This document shows, piece after piece, positions 21,057-31,377 of a stretch of 64,000 nt of DNA. This stretch comes from Blattamonas nauphoetae. Taxonomy: Eukaryota; Preaxostyla; Oxymonadida. The notes below the pieces were generated by a model. That model searched no databases. It saw only the letters and a list, made by a program, of their open reading frames with translations, and was not told where the DNA came from. Within the stretch, counting starts at the first letter, position 1; each line of letters opens with the position of its first letter. The position numbers and the translations under genes were made by a program. The stretch covers positions 62,001 to 126,000 of the forward strand of contig JARBJD010000018.1 of assembly GCA_033064195.1 (NCBI GenBank), in the 5' to 3' direction.

Positions 21057-22008
21057 TTACAGAGCGAGGGAGGTGACGAGTCCTTCGAAGAAGACCAGAT
21101 CGTTCCTCTTGTCTGCCAACGCCACAATGAACGGCCGATCGAAAACAAACTGTGGGACAGGGGCTTCCGGGGGAGGCATCATCAGCAGTCCCATCATGAC
21201 GGCTGTCGCTGCGGCTGCTTCAACTCCATTCTCCGCCACTTTCAGGACTGTTTTGTGGATCACCTGGCTGCGAGACAAAAGAGATGGGAGAGAGGATGAT
21301 GGGAAAACAAGGGAAGAAGTGGGAGAAGGGAATAGTGTCGAAAGAGGACGAAGAATCCACACTCGATTTTGAGTGGTTGAGGCGAGATTCGGGGGAACTC
21401 TGCGGCATCTGAGAACGCTGTTCCCATCCCAAGGGCAGTCAGTGGTTCTTTCAGTTCTTCTGAACACTCCAGCTCGAACTTCGGAAGATGAAGTTTGATT
21501 CTGGTTTATTCACACAAACACAAGAGTAGTGAATGAAACAGGGAAGAAATCACACCGAGAGGGAGTGCATTCTTTCACAAGTGCCGAAAACTCTTTTGGG
21601 TCGAGATATTTTCCAGCTGTGGAGAGAAGAGCATTCTGCCCAGTTTCTGAGAAGAGCACAATAATAATGGCATTCAATAGAAAAAGAACGAACACACCGT
21701 TTGGAAGAATCAGAACCATCATCGCGTCGGGATGCGCAAAGTCCAGGCACACCGCCGAAACGTCAGAAGTGTGGCAAGTCCGAAGTGCGTGCTTCATGTG
21801 CATCATGTTCACTTTCCGCTTCTCTCCGTCAAACAGCGTGAAGTCCTGCTTCCGTGTCTTCGATTGCTCGAATTTCACTTGGAAATCTTGTTGGAAGTGG
21901 ACGGTGTTCACCAACACCATTTTGTGATCAGGCGCCAGCTGATTCACAACTTGCTTGATCAAGCCCTTCGTATTCGTGCTCACCCACTCGTTGATGGCTG
22001 AGACAGTC
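21057..22008 (-). CDS. Serpin (serine-protease inhibitor), 5'-truncated, four visible exons
   Basis: Exons on the minus strand are 22008-21698, 21646-21556, 21500-21363 and 21267-21057, with short GT-AG introns. The protein shows classic serpin blocks: 'INEWVSTNTKGLI', 'MVLVNTVHF', 'LPKFELECSEEL' followed by 'LTALGMGTAFSDAAEF', the hinge 'ENGVEAAAATAV', and 'FVFDRPF' near the C-terminus. Counting from the hinge places Leu-Met at the P1-P1' position, which suggests an inhibitor of chymotrypsin- or elastase-like enzymes. About 250 residues are visible against a usual 370-390. The N-terminal helices are missing: upstream lies the truncated beta-helix copy (22106 on), so the gene was probably cut by the duplication junction. 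The intact hinge argues the loss is recent. It could be expressed only if undetected upstream exons exist. Confidence 0.85.
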
Positions 22009-22105
22009 CTGAGAAGAGGCAGAAGGGGAGGGAGGGATGAGATGACGAGAAGGAGACAGAACAAGTGATGATGTGATTTCAAACAACTCTCGCATCATAC
22101 CTCGG

Positions 22106-22370
22106 TCTCGGACTGCACACTAACGGGACGTTGTCTGAAGAGTAGTTGTCTTCATTTGTGGGTGGGAGTGGATTCTTGATTTTTGGGAACAGTCGGACAG
22201 ACTCAGCGATTCTTAAGAAAGTTCGAGTGAGTGGCTGTGTGTGCGTGGGGTTCGGAAAGAGTGGTGGGTTTGATGGGGGAGTTGTGGTTGGTCTCGGATT
22301 CGCGCTGTTGACAGATCGACGTGGGAGTTGTGTTGTAGATAGCGGAATGGGATGCATTGAACTGCGATGA
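22106..22370 (+). pseudogene. Truncated 3' copy of the beta-helix gene
   Basis: From 22146 the translation is almost the same as the last 75 residues of the gene ending at 6001 ('SSFVGGSGFLIFGNSRTDSA', 'GGVVVGLGFALLTDRRGSCV') and it stops at the same place. Homology begins around 22106, preceded by unrelated serpin intron sequence. It marks the left edge of the duplicated unit that includes paralog 3. Confidence 0.85.
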
Positions 22371-22665
22371 TTCTGTGCTCTGCCCTGAATTGAATCCAAG
22401 AAAATGGAAGGAATGACCAGCCCTCAGAAGAACTGCCCTCATTGTTCATCGAACATTGTTCTTGGTCCCTTTTTTGCTGTTGAGTGATTTTCACATCATC
22501 TCTGGCTTTCAAACGGCAAACGAGATTGTGGTCCTCCTTAGATCGTTTGTGATGATTCTCACCCTCAATCACCGTCTTAACTATTGCAAGACGAAGGGTT
22601 CATCACAAACCTCGATGTGCAAATAATGGTTTCATCCGATCTACAGAAAACTAATCTTACGAACA

Positions 22666-22802
22666 ATGAATATCCTTCAATTGTTTGTCGCAACAATCAC
22701 ACTCACAATAGCTTCGGGTGGGCAGGAAACAGAAAGCAGATCCCTCCGCCTGTTCCTGGACGAGCATTTCCAAAAATCCAACTCTGAGAATCAGAACGGA
22801 AA
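22666..22802 (+). CDS. Surface protein paralog 3, piece 1: signal peptide
   Basis: The ATG at 22666 opens a signal peptide ('MNILQLFVATITLTIASGG') aligned with that of paralog 2. The frame runs to '...NSENQNGN', where hAT element 1 begins after the target sequence AACGGAAA. Confidence 0.85.
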
Positions 22803-23975
22803 CAGTGTTGTCGGGCCCTTTGATTTGACTTAAGTCACGAGAAAATGACTTAGATCGAAGTCACGGCTGGAAATGACTTAGTTCTAAGTCACCGTCTTCC
22901 ATAAGTGAATTTCTGAGAGAAAAATCGAGGATCACGGATGAAGTCATGAATATCAAGTATGAACAACTCTTTCACACAATCTTTTGGCAGAGACACATCA
23001 TTACAAACGAAAATAGAGACATGGAGCAGAGAGAAGTGCGGACAAAGCAGAACAAAACGTGACACAAGCCACAGCGACCATTCAGATAAATAGCCGTGAT
23101 ATAGTCAGAAAAAGGGGTTTTCCGTCCGAGATGAGCACTCCACAGACGAGAGTCGGCGATTTGGGAATTTGATTAGTCATGAGAGAATCCGCCAGGACAA
23201 AAATTGTTGGATTGTTTTGTCGATCCATCGGAAGGTTGCTGACCAACGTGATGGAATCACCGAGAGATATGATGTCAAGAACTGGATATAAAGTCGAAAA
23301 AGGAAACACTTCCATACCTGACAGTTCTAGAAGTGATTGAAAGAAGGAGACGTCGTAGATCACCATATTTTGGTGATGAAGACTAAAGAGCACTTTCTGA
23401 CCCTTCTAGTCAATCCCTCACAACTTTGTGAGTCATTTTCGTCAATTTGAATGTATCTCAATAGACACGGCAGTCCTGATGCTGAAAAAATGGTGATTGT
23501 GAAACGAGTGAAAAAAAACATCTACTCTGAGTCTTCTACTCCCCTCAAAACCAGAGATGGCGAGAGTTCTTGTGGGAAAACGCGAGGAAAAACGATATTG
23601 GCATCGACATGTCTCTTCTTCTCTGGAGAGTGGTGCGTCCTTTTGGTTTGATGACGATGAGATGTCGTGTTTCTGAAAAAGGACTGAAGAGGGAGTTGAT
23701 TGTAATTGATAATCAGACCTCTGACAATTCCAATTATCAATTCTTGACGACACAACATCAAGAATGATTGTTGACGCGAAATGGAAAGAGTTGGTGAGAG
23801 GGAGGAAATACGTCTTCCAGATCATTTCATCTGTAGAAAGGTGACAAAGAAAGAGAGGAAACACAAAATGAACGCTACGACTCGTGAAACAGTGTTGATC
23901 TCTCACAATTCGCATAAATCAAGACTTAAGGGACACCCAGGAATCTTCTCCTTTCTGTGAAATGAAATGACTTAA

Positions 23976-24455
23976 TCAATCCTCAAACTTCCCACTCGAC
24001 ACAATCGTCTCCATGGTACCATACATCATCTTCACTATCTTCTGTTTCGTCAACACTGGCATCGGTCTCTTTTCGTCCGAGACAAAAATCTTGATTCTTT
24101 GACAAATTTGGTTTTCATCAGTCTTCTGCGGTTTGTTCAGTTCTTTATAACAAGTTACGATCCTTGATACTTGCTCTGCAGTGAGGGTCTCCGGTCCACA
24201 CACGGCTCTCAGAACTGTGTTCAAATTCTTTGATTGCAGTCTGTTACGTAGTCGAGTCTTGACTCTCTTTAATGCAGCGAATAGTCTTTCCGCTGCAACG
24301 CTTGTAGTTGGTACCGTGAGATAGACAATCGCCAATAATCCGATCGATGGATAATTGCGGTGGATTTCTTTGTCGTTTGCGATATATTGTGCCAGTTCTC
24401 TTCTGAGGTGGTGACAACGTTCAGCCTTTTTAATGTCTGTGATAGGACTGTCCAT
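23976..24455 (-). CDS. hAT transposase, C-terminal dimerisation domain (shifted frame)
   Basis: The frame carries the hAT C-terminal dimerisation signature: 'YPSIGLLAIVYLTVPTTSV' followed by 'AAERLFAALKRVKTRLRNRL'. It overlaps the end of the catalytic frame by about 190 bases in a different phase, which is what a single-base insertion or deletion in one transposase gene would give. Confidence 0.85.
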   Translation of the reverse strand: MDSPITDIKKAERCHHLRRELAQYIANDKEIHRNYPSIGLLAIVYLTVPTTSVAAERLFAALKRVKTRLRNRLQSKNLNTVLRAVCGPETLTAEQVSRIVTCYKELNKPQKTDENQICQRIKIFVSDEKRPMPVLTKQKIVKMMYGTMETIVSSGKFED

Positions 24456-26215
24456 TCAGCTTCAACAGTTTCGCGATTTGTGGTTAGTGGGAAAAGGACT
24501 CTGAATTGTGAAAAGACATGTCCCGCATTGTAAGAAAAGTCACGGTATAGTCCTTGAGCCAGTCCGAACTGTAAAAACTCAAATCCAACCAGTTCGGACG
24601 AGGGGGGAAAACGATCAACAATTTGTTTGAGAACACTTTCGAAGAGAAAAGCTGCTCGCTCCTCCTGTTGGCTTTCAAGTGTGATGTCAAATGGTGGGAG
24701 GAGATCAGCAAGTTGAATGCGTTTCTGTTTTAATGTCTTCAGATACGATCTTTTCAGCTTTGCTTCCCTTAGCGCAGAGGAACAATCGAAGACGAGGTTG
24801 TGGAGCTGCCAAAGATCAAACGTAGTGCTCTGCATTTCGCGTGAAGCTTGCGATAGAGTTTGAAGAATCGAATCGAGAATGGACACATCGGAAACAAAAC
24901 TCCAAGACATCCCATTCAGCAATTCCCTCCCTCTCTCATCATCATAGAATTTTGAATCGTTCAGGAGAAGGATGATAGATCTGAATTCATTGAGGACAAG
25001 AGAGATACACTTCGACAAACTGAGCCACCTCGTCACGACTACATCCACCAGAGCGTAATGGTTTCCGGGTTCGTTTTGTTGTATTTCCGCAAATCTTGCT
25101 TTTCTTTTGGAGTGATGAGCGATGTAGTCGAAAGTCTGTCTGAGTTGCTTAACGACTTCACCAAACAACCCCTTGGCTTGATGAATGTGGGGGACAAGTA
25201 AGAGAGCGAGCCTGTGCGCAGCACAATGGGTGGTAATAAGTGAAGGAATGAGGGCCCGAAGTTGTGCGGCAACTCCATTGTGGGTCCCAATCATGGAATT
25301 TGCACCATCCGATGCAAATCCAACCATCTTCTGAAGATCGATTCCATTCCGATCAAGGAGGTCAACAATCACTCGGAACATCTCATCAGATGTCGATCCA
25401 GCAGAACCCATTTGTTGTAGTCCCAGGAGATGACATTGGATTCGATCCCCGTCCCAAAATTGTGCGATCACTGCCAACTGACAGCAATGCACACTATCTG
25501 TCGCTTCATCGACAATCAGTGAATAGCATGGTGCCGTGCGGAGTTGGTGAAGTTTATCTTGATTTAGAACTTCCCCAATTGACTGAGTTAATCGCATTTG
25601 AGCGTCCCTTGACGTGAACTGCGGTTCTGTTCCTCCATGTTCTGATGAGGTTTTGTTCCAAAGTGTGATCAATGAAGGTAGTTTCGAAAGTGCTATTTCC
25701 TCCCTCATAATCCAGTGAAGCTGATGGATTCGCTGAATCAATGTTTTGTCTTTCTTCTTCCCAATTGCTTCCATCATCTTGCCTAGTCTATTATCAGCCT
25801 GCATCATCGATCGACCGAGTGATGAATAGTGACTCTGTGATGTCACATGTTGCAAGATAGTTTTTTTTAAATCGACTCTGATCGGGGTGTGAATGAGGTG
25901 GTCCATGTGACCACCTCTTTTCGGAATCCATTCATTACAGATTCTGCAAATAAGACCAATTCCATCTTTATTGATCCAGACAGATTCCTGTGATTCATTT
26001 GACATGCGACTTGGTTGGGCGAACATTGCGTCACGAACCTGTTTGGACGGTGTGTACTCTTTGTCTAGCATTGCTGAAGTTGTTTGTAAAGCTGTACTGT
26101 GAATAGTTGATTCACCTCGTTGAGAATCTGTTTTTTGAGCGAGAGGAAGTCCTAACGGCGAACGTTTGAGATTCATTTCAAGATCAAACCCATATAATTG
26201 AGTGAAAAGTGACAA
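24269..26215 (-). CDS. hAT transposase, N-terminal and catalytic part
   Basis: The 648-residue frame has a BED-like zinc-binding segment ('CRICNEWIPKRGGHMDHLIH') at about residues 90-110. It then has the RNase H-like catalytic region with 'VDEATDS', 'FASDGANSMIG' and 'HCAAHRLALL', typical of hAT transposases. The family's C-terminal dimerisation block is absent from this frame and lies in the overlapping frame 23976-24455, so a frameshift lies around 24.40-24.45 kb. As it stands the protein would be catalytically incomplete. It cuts and pastes DNA through terminal repeats in the nucleus. Confidence 0.88.
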   Translation of the reverse strand: MSLFTQLYGFDLEMNLKRSPLGLPLAQKTDSQRGESTIHSTALQTTSAMLDKEYTPSKQVRDAMFAQPSRMSNESQESVWINKDGIGLICRICNEWIPKRGGHMDHLIHTPIRVDLKKTILQHVTSQSHYSSLGRSMMQADNRLGKMMEAIGKKKDKTLIQRIHQLHWIMREEIALSKLPSLITLWNKTSSEHGGTEPQFTSRDAQMRLTQSIGEVLNQDKLHQLRTAPCYSLIVDEATDSVHCCQLAVIAQFWDGDRIQCHLLGLQQMGSAGSTSDEMFRVIVDLLDRNGIDLQKMVGFASDGANSMIGTHNGVAAQLRALIPSLITTHCAAHRLALLLVPHIHQAKGLFGEVVKQLRQTFDYIAHHSKRKARFAEIQQNEPGNHYALVDVVVTRWLSLSKCISLVLNEFRSIILLLNDSKFYDDERGRELLNGMSWSFVSDVSILDSILQTLSQASREMQSTTFDLWQLHNLVFDCSSALREAKLKRSYLKTLKQKRIQLADLLPPFDITLESQQEERAAFLFESVLKQIVDRFPPSSELVGFEFLQFGLAQGLYRDFSYNAGHVFSQFRVLFPLTTNRETVEAEWTVLSQTLKRLNVVTTSEENWHNISQTTKKSTAIIHRSDYWRLSISRYQLQALQRKDYSLH

Positions 26216-26314
26216 ATGACTTACTTTCGATGAAATTTGACTTAGTCTTAAGTCACGGAAAAAAAAGTGAAAAGTAAGTCGAATGACTTGGATCTAAGTC
26301 ATTCCGACAACCCT

Positions 26315-27195
26315 GAACGGAAATGACATTATTCATCTTCCCAATGGAGTATTCTCTTCGTGTGGATACCCAGTGATTTCAAGGACGTTGACACTGGAAG
26401 GAATGAAGACAGAACTCCATATCTCTGTCGAACAGAACGCTCTCGAAACTGAAACTGAAAATGGAGTTGATATGTCCAGTGCTGATGAGGATTGGCAGCT
26501 GTCGATCTTCAGGATTCGAAATTCGACAGTTTCACTGACATCACTTTGCCTTCACAGCGAAGAACGCTCCTCTCAGATTGCGTCAGTTTCATCGTCATTT
26601 GTGAGGGTGTCGGAGAGTGATATTCGCTCAAACGGGATGAACAGTCCGTTTGTGATGCTGGCCGGGATGGCAGATGGACAATCAGGTGATATTGGAAGTT
26701 GTCTGGATGTGTGGAACTGTCGTCACATTTCGTCGTCGCTGTTGTCTCTTGTTCCTCTTGCGGAACTCTCTCACAAGTCAGATCTGGCAGTGAATGATGG
26801 AAAAGGATGGACAACAATTGAAGAAAGTGGATTAGCTTCTTCAGTTCGGATATCAGCTGGCTCACTTTCGATTTGTGATTGTTGCTTGACATTTGGGACT
26901 GGCCCTCTGATTGGTTTTGGAAGTGGGAGGGAGATGAGAGAACTGGGTGGAGAAGATGTGGTGTCTCGTTTGATGGTGTCTTCGCAGCTGATGAGGAGCC
27001 AGATTATGAACACGACGAACACTCCATCCAACGTGAAAGTTGACGAACTGGAAGGGATGGAGCTGACTCAGGTTGTGACTGGCAGCCGAGTCTGTTCTTG
27101 CACGAACCATCTTTATGGAACAGCGTGTGTGGACATGAACGCGAACGTGCTGGGAAGTCTTCTGAGTGTGAACACTTCGTTCTGGTCGTGCTTGA
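26315..27195 (+). CDS. Surface protein paralog 3, piece 2
   Basis: It continues from hAT element 1 and is nearly identical to the equivalent part of paralog 2 ('SRTLTLEGMKTELHISVEQN'). At 26337-26342 the run of C is four long where paralog 2 has three, so the signal-peptide frame and the rest of the protein are out of register by one base. The piece ends at 'NTSFWSCL' within the target sequence GTGCTTGA of hAT element 2. As sequenced this paralog could not be secreted from its own ATG without correction of that extra base. Confidence 0.85.
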
Positions 27196-27519
27196 TTGGC
27201 CTGTTAAGCTGTGTCCAGTCGAGGTGTCAATGTCCAGTCCAATGTCCAGTCTCCTATTTAAGCTTCATGGGAATTGGATGATCTCCAGCCCTTCATTTTA
27301 ATTCGATTGACCACTTCAATGGTTCTGATAAGTAGTTTCTGGTCATGTTCGTTGTTATGCGTGTGATACTCTGTATCAGACAAAATTCATATCAATCAAG
27401 ATGGAGAAGTAGCGTCTAACGCAAAAAACTGGGGAAACAATTAAAAGGATGGCGAGTCAGACTGGAGCTATGAGGATCTCAAAAGAGGGGCGAATCGCAA
27501 AACGCAGGAGATAGGACTG

Positions 27520-28712
27520 AACCGCGCTATGAAGGGGAGAAGTCTGGATCGCGCCATGCAGAGGAGAAGACTGGATCGCGTCATGCAGAGGAGAAGACTG
27601 GATCGCGTCATGCAGAGGAGAAGACTGGATCGCGTTATGCAGAGGAGAAGACTGGATCGCGTCATGCAGAGGAGAAGACTGGATCGCGTCATGCAGAGGA
27701 GAAGACTGGATCGCGTCACGCAGAGGAGAGGACTGGATCGCGTCATGCAGAGGAGTGATCTGAATCGCGCTATGAAGGGGAGAAGACTGGATCGCGTCAC
27801 GCAGAGGAGAAGACTGGATCGCGTCATGCAGAGGAGACGACTGGATCGCGTCACGCAGTGGAGAAGACTGGATCGCGTCACGCAGAGGAGAAGACTGGAT
27901 CGCGTCATGCAGAGGAGAAGACTGGATCGCGTCATGCAGAGGAGAAGACTGGATCGCGTCACGCAGAGGAGAAGACTGGATCGCGTCATGCAGAGGAGAA
28001 GACTGGATCGCGTCATGCAGAGGAGAAGACTGGATCGCGTCACGCAGAGGAGAAGACTGGATCGCGTCATGCAGAGGAGAAGACTGGATCGCGTCATGCA
28101 GAGGAGAAGACTGGATCGCGTCATGCAGAGGAGAAGACTGGATCGCGTCATGCAGAGGAGAAGACTGGATCGCGTCATGCAGAGGAGAAGACTGGATCGC
28201 GTCATGCAGAGGAGAAGACTGGATCGCGTCATGCAGAGGAGAAGACTGGATCGCGTCATGCAGAGGAGAAGACTGGATCGCGTCATGCAGAGGAGAAGAC
28301 TGGATCGCGTCATGCAGAGGAGAAGACTGGATCGCGTCATGCAGAGGAGACGACTGGATCGCGTCATGCAGAGGAGAAGACTGGATCGCGCCATGCAGAG
28401 GAGAAGACTGGATCGCGTCATGCAGAGGAGAAGACTGGATCGCGTCATGCAGAGGAGAAGACTGGATCGCGTCATGCAGAGGAGAAGACTGGATCGCGTC
28501 ATGCAGAGGAGAAGACTGGATCGCGTCATGCAGAGGAGAAGACTGGATCGCGTCATGCAGAGGAGAAGACTGGATCGCGTCATGCAGAGGAGAAGACTGG
28601 ATCGCGTCATGCAGAGGAGAAGACTGGATCGCGTCATGCAGAGGAGAAGACTGGATCGCGTCATGCAGGGGAGAGGACTGGATCGCGTCATGCAGAGGAG
28701 AGGAGTTGATGC
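27520..28712. repeat. 27-bp minisatellite, about 44 copies
   Basis: The unit is AGAAGACTGGATCGCGTCAT followed by GCAGAGG, with scattered single-base variants and one or two more divergent units near 27.75 kb. As 27 is a multiple of three and the unit has no stop in most frames, long spurious open frames appear on both strands. It lies inside hAT element 2. Confidence 0.97.
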
Positions 28713-28869
28713 CACACATGTTGATGTTCTGCCTATTCGGTGCCTTCCATTCGAATGAATGTGTTGAGCGGAACTCGAACCTGCCTTTCGGAGCGAGAGA
28801 CTCAAGAGCATAAACGATCACGTTGAATGACGATCTAACAAGCGATAGATGAAGTGGTACAATTCGGGT

Positions 28870-31377
28870 TCAGTTCGGGATTGATAACAGTTTCGAACAT
28901 GCCTGTGATCCAACTCGGAGAATTGCACGAACAGTCTCTGGATCCATTGAAAACCGATGCGATCCAATTAGTGTTCTCATTTGAGAAAAGAGACGCTCAC
29001 AGCATGCTTCTGTCGCTGCAGTGCTTAGCATACAAACAGCAACAGTTGATAGTGTTTGAACAATGATATTTGATGAGTCTCGATTGTTCTTCCAGTACAT
29101 ATATGGTTTCGTTTCGAATAGACAGTCGAAAGGAAGCGTGAGCTGATGGTTTAACCAAGCAAGGTAATTAGCCTGGACACACAGAATGGATTTGGGATCC
29201 AATCCTGGGATGGATTGTCGAATGGTGAGTCCAAGTTGGACACATAGCAGATGTTTCCACTGAGTTTCGCCAATCACAGTTCGACAAGTCTGGTACTCGT
29301 CTGAATCTGCAGAATCATCAGAATCATGCTCTTCTCCAATTGTCTCCTCCAATAGTCTCTCCAGTTGACTCTGCTTTCCGATGATGTCCGATTGTGAATA
29401 ATCCGCTGAACTGCATCGACGCTTAACTTTCTGAATGGGGATGTCCTGGGAAGTGTCATCAAATCGCTGAGTGTACTCAAGTTCATAACGAAGCACTTGT
29501 ATCGTCGCTTCTTTGATTGTTTTGTTTCCAGCTTGTGATAGTGTTGATTTTTGTCTCATTTCTCTTTGGGCAGGAGTATAGTCTTCCTCCACGCCACTAT
29601 CTCCATCTTCTGACTCGCCGGTTTCGAAATACTCGCCAATGTCAGGACCAAGATCGATAAGAGTCTGTTGTAAGTGAGTTTCCTGATGGATAGCAGCCTG
29701 ACGGCGACCCTCTGTTCGAATCTGAATTGGAGTGGGAGGGTTCGTGAGATCAGGGAGATCTCTCTTTTCATCCAGAGAGAGTTGGGAAGGAGTCGGAAGT
29801 GGGATGAATTCAATTGGTGACGAGGCGGGATATGATGCAATCTCCTTCATTCTGTCAAATGGGATTCCCGTCATGACATGTCGCCCAAAGGGAGTGAACG
29901 AGAATGCTAGCGCCCTCAGCATCGCCGAATCTGTTTGCACGATGCGACAAAACACGCAGTCCTCGTAAGTTCTGGTAGGAGGAATCCAGACTTGGTGATG
30001 TTCCTGTAGTAACACTGTGAGTGCTTCGTAGTGAAGGAGAAGTTGAAATACAGCTGGTAGAACATCGGACAAAGATCTTTGATCGGATTCCAGGTAACTC
30101 ACAGTTTGAAAGAGGGGGATGACGAGGTGATAGAGGATCAGGACCTCGAATTGTCGTTGTGCAGTGAACTGGTCTGGAAAAAGCTCGGTGAGTTTCTTTG
30201 ATTCTTGGTAGACCCAGAGAACAAGAGATGAGATGGAAATCCATCTGTGGGCTAAAAACCGAGGTGGTTTCCTGGAAAAATTCGATTTGTAGCGAACTGC
30301 ACGGCACTCGTTGACGAGATTCTCAACGAAGGTGTGGATTGAACGAAGAAGAGGGGAAAGGCCTACAGCATCGCGGTATGCGTTGTGGAGAAGATGGGCA
30401 GCACATTGCGAATGAAAAGGTCGCCAGGAAAGGGGCTGAGAAACGAACCTTGTATAATGTGAATCTGACTCGATATTGTCAAGATCAATACAGTGGATCA
30501 TACAAGCTGCAGAGTCGCTTACGACTGATGCGATAGTTAATCCATTTTCTGTTGCCTTATCGATGATTGTTGCAACTGATCGAGCAAGTGTGACACTTGC
30601 GTGATCTTCATCCCTAAGATCAGCAATGACTGGCGATGGATATGTTTGCGGATTCACAAATTGAAAAGCGTTGTAGGTGATTCCTCCAACGGTCCCAGAG
30701 TCCATGCATAGTCCGACTACGTCATCAATCTTCTTTTGTAGAACCACGTCTTCAAGCAGTTCTGCTTTCTCCTTCATAAGTGTCGACGCTCTTTGTCTTG
30801 TAAAAGAGTGGACGAGCTTGGAAACATCAGCGTTTGGGTTTTTCTGCCCAACAGAAATGAGGATCTCCTCATGCCGTCGAAGCAGAGGAGAATCTGCCAA
30901 AGTAAAAGGTTGTCTCGTGCCAGCGAGGAGGTCGAGGCGACTATCGACTACCACATCCTCCAACCCAGGAAATCGGCGATTTCTCGGTTGCTCTTGCAGT
31001 TCCTTCTGGGCTTGCAGAAAGGAGTCCAGTGTGCCTAGATTTGAATCTGTATTGGAGCAGACATGTTTGGCAGCTTCACAAATTGGAATCTGTTTAGCGT
31101 ATGTGCAAAGAACCCCGGCTGAATTTAATTTGAGACATTGCCTGTACTTTTTTGTGTTCTTCTTTGCTTTTCCGTCTGCTCCACAGACGTGATAGTAGAC
31201 GAAATCACGGTCGTGACCATCAGGACTTTTCAGTGTTGCATACTCCAAATCGATTATTTTGACTCCCATCTGTGTGGGATGGTCAACTGGTTGTAGAGCT
31301 GTTGATAATATGTTACAGAAGGGACGAAAGCCAAACGTTTGTGTTTTTGAAAACGATATGACGCAGTATTCGATCAC
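28870..31377 (-). CDS. hAT-like transposase (apparently intact)
   Basis: This 835-residue frame has hAT features: 'CMDSGTVGG' and 'VVSDSAACM' around acidic residues of the RNase H-like fold, and 'SQCAAHLLHNAY' in place of the usual CxxH block. The C-terminal dimerisation segment has 'MYWKNNRDSSNIIV' and 'STAATEACCERLFSQMR'. A Cys/His-containing segment near residue 60 may bind DNA. No stop or frameshift is seen, so this copy may still be active and could mobilise the larger related element at 49412-55376, which has matching ends. It differs greatly from the transposase of hAT element 1. Confidence 0.85.
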   Translation of the reverse strand: MIEYCVISFSKTQTFGFRPFCNILSTALQPVDHPTQMGVKIIDLEYATLKSPDGHDRDFVYYHVCGADGKAKKNTKKYRQCLKLNSAGVLCTYAKQIPICEAAKHVCSNTDSNLGTLDSFLQAQKELQEQPRNRRFPGLEDVVVDSRLDLLAGTRQPFTLADSPLLRRHEEILISVGQKNPNADVSKLVHSFTRQRASTLMKEKAELLEDVVLQKKIDDVVGLCMDSGTVGGITYNAFQFVNPQTYPSPVIADLRDEDHASVTLARSVATIIDKATENGLTIASVVSDSAACMIHCIDLDNIESDSHYTRFVSQPLSWRPFHSQCAAHLLHNAYRDAVGLSPLLRSIHTFVENLVNECRAVRYKSNFSRKPPRFLAHRWISISSLVLWVYQESKKLTELFPDQFTAQRQFEVLILYHLVIPLFQTVSYLESDQRSLSDVLPAVFQLLLHYEALTVLLQEHHQVWIPPTRTYEDCVFCRIVQTDSAMLRALAFSFTPFGRHVMTGIPFDRMKEIASYPASSPIEFIPLPTPSQLSLDEKRDLPDLTNPPTPIQIRTEGRRQAAIHQETHLQQTLIDLGPDIGEYFETGESEDGDSGVEEDYTPAQREMRQKSTLSQAGNKTIKEATIQVLRYELEYTQRFDDTSQDIPIQKVKRRCSSADYSQSDIIGKQSQLERLLEETIGEEHDSDDSADSDEYQTCRTVIGETQWKHLLCVQLGLTIRQSIPGLDPKSILCVQANYLAWLNHQLTLPFDCLFETKPYMYWKNNRDSSNIIVQTLSTVAVCMLSTAATEACCERLFSQMRTLIGSHRFSMDPETVRAILRVGSQACSKLLSIPN

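Larger units (their letters stand above)
22803..26314 (-). mobile_element. hAT DNA transposon 1 (3.5 kb) inserted in paralog 3
   Basis: The 8-bp target duplication AACGGAAA lies at 22795-22802 and 26315-26322. The terminal inverted repeats are CAGTGTTGTCGG and the complement of CCGACAACCCTG, with one mismatch. Several subterminal copies of a GACTTAGATCTAAGTCA-like palindrome lie at both ends. The transposase is on the minus strand in two overlapping frames, so it carries at least one frameshift. About 1.1 kb between 22.83 and 23.97 kb holds no recognisable gene. Confidence 0.93.

Noticed and set aside
27520-28712. Possible CRISPR array
   Set aside because: Repeats are directly adjacent without unique spacers, and the context is a eukaryotic transposon.
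27457-28821. Very long open frames on both strands (up to 454 codons)
   Set aside because: They are products of the 27-bp minisatellite, which has no stop in several frames; they carry no domain and conflict with each other.
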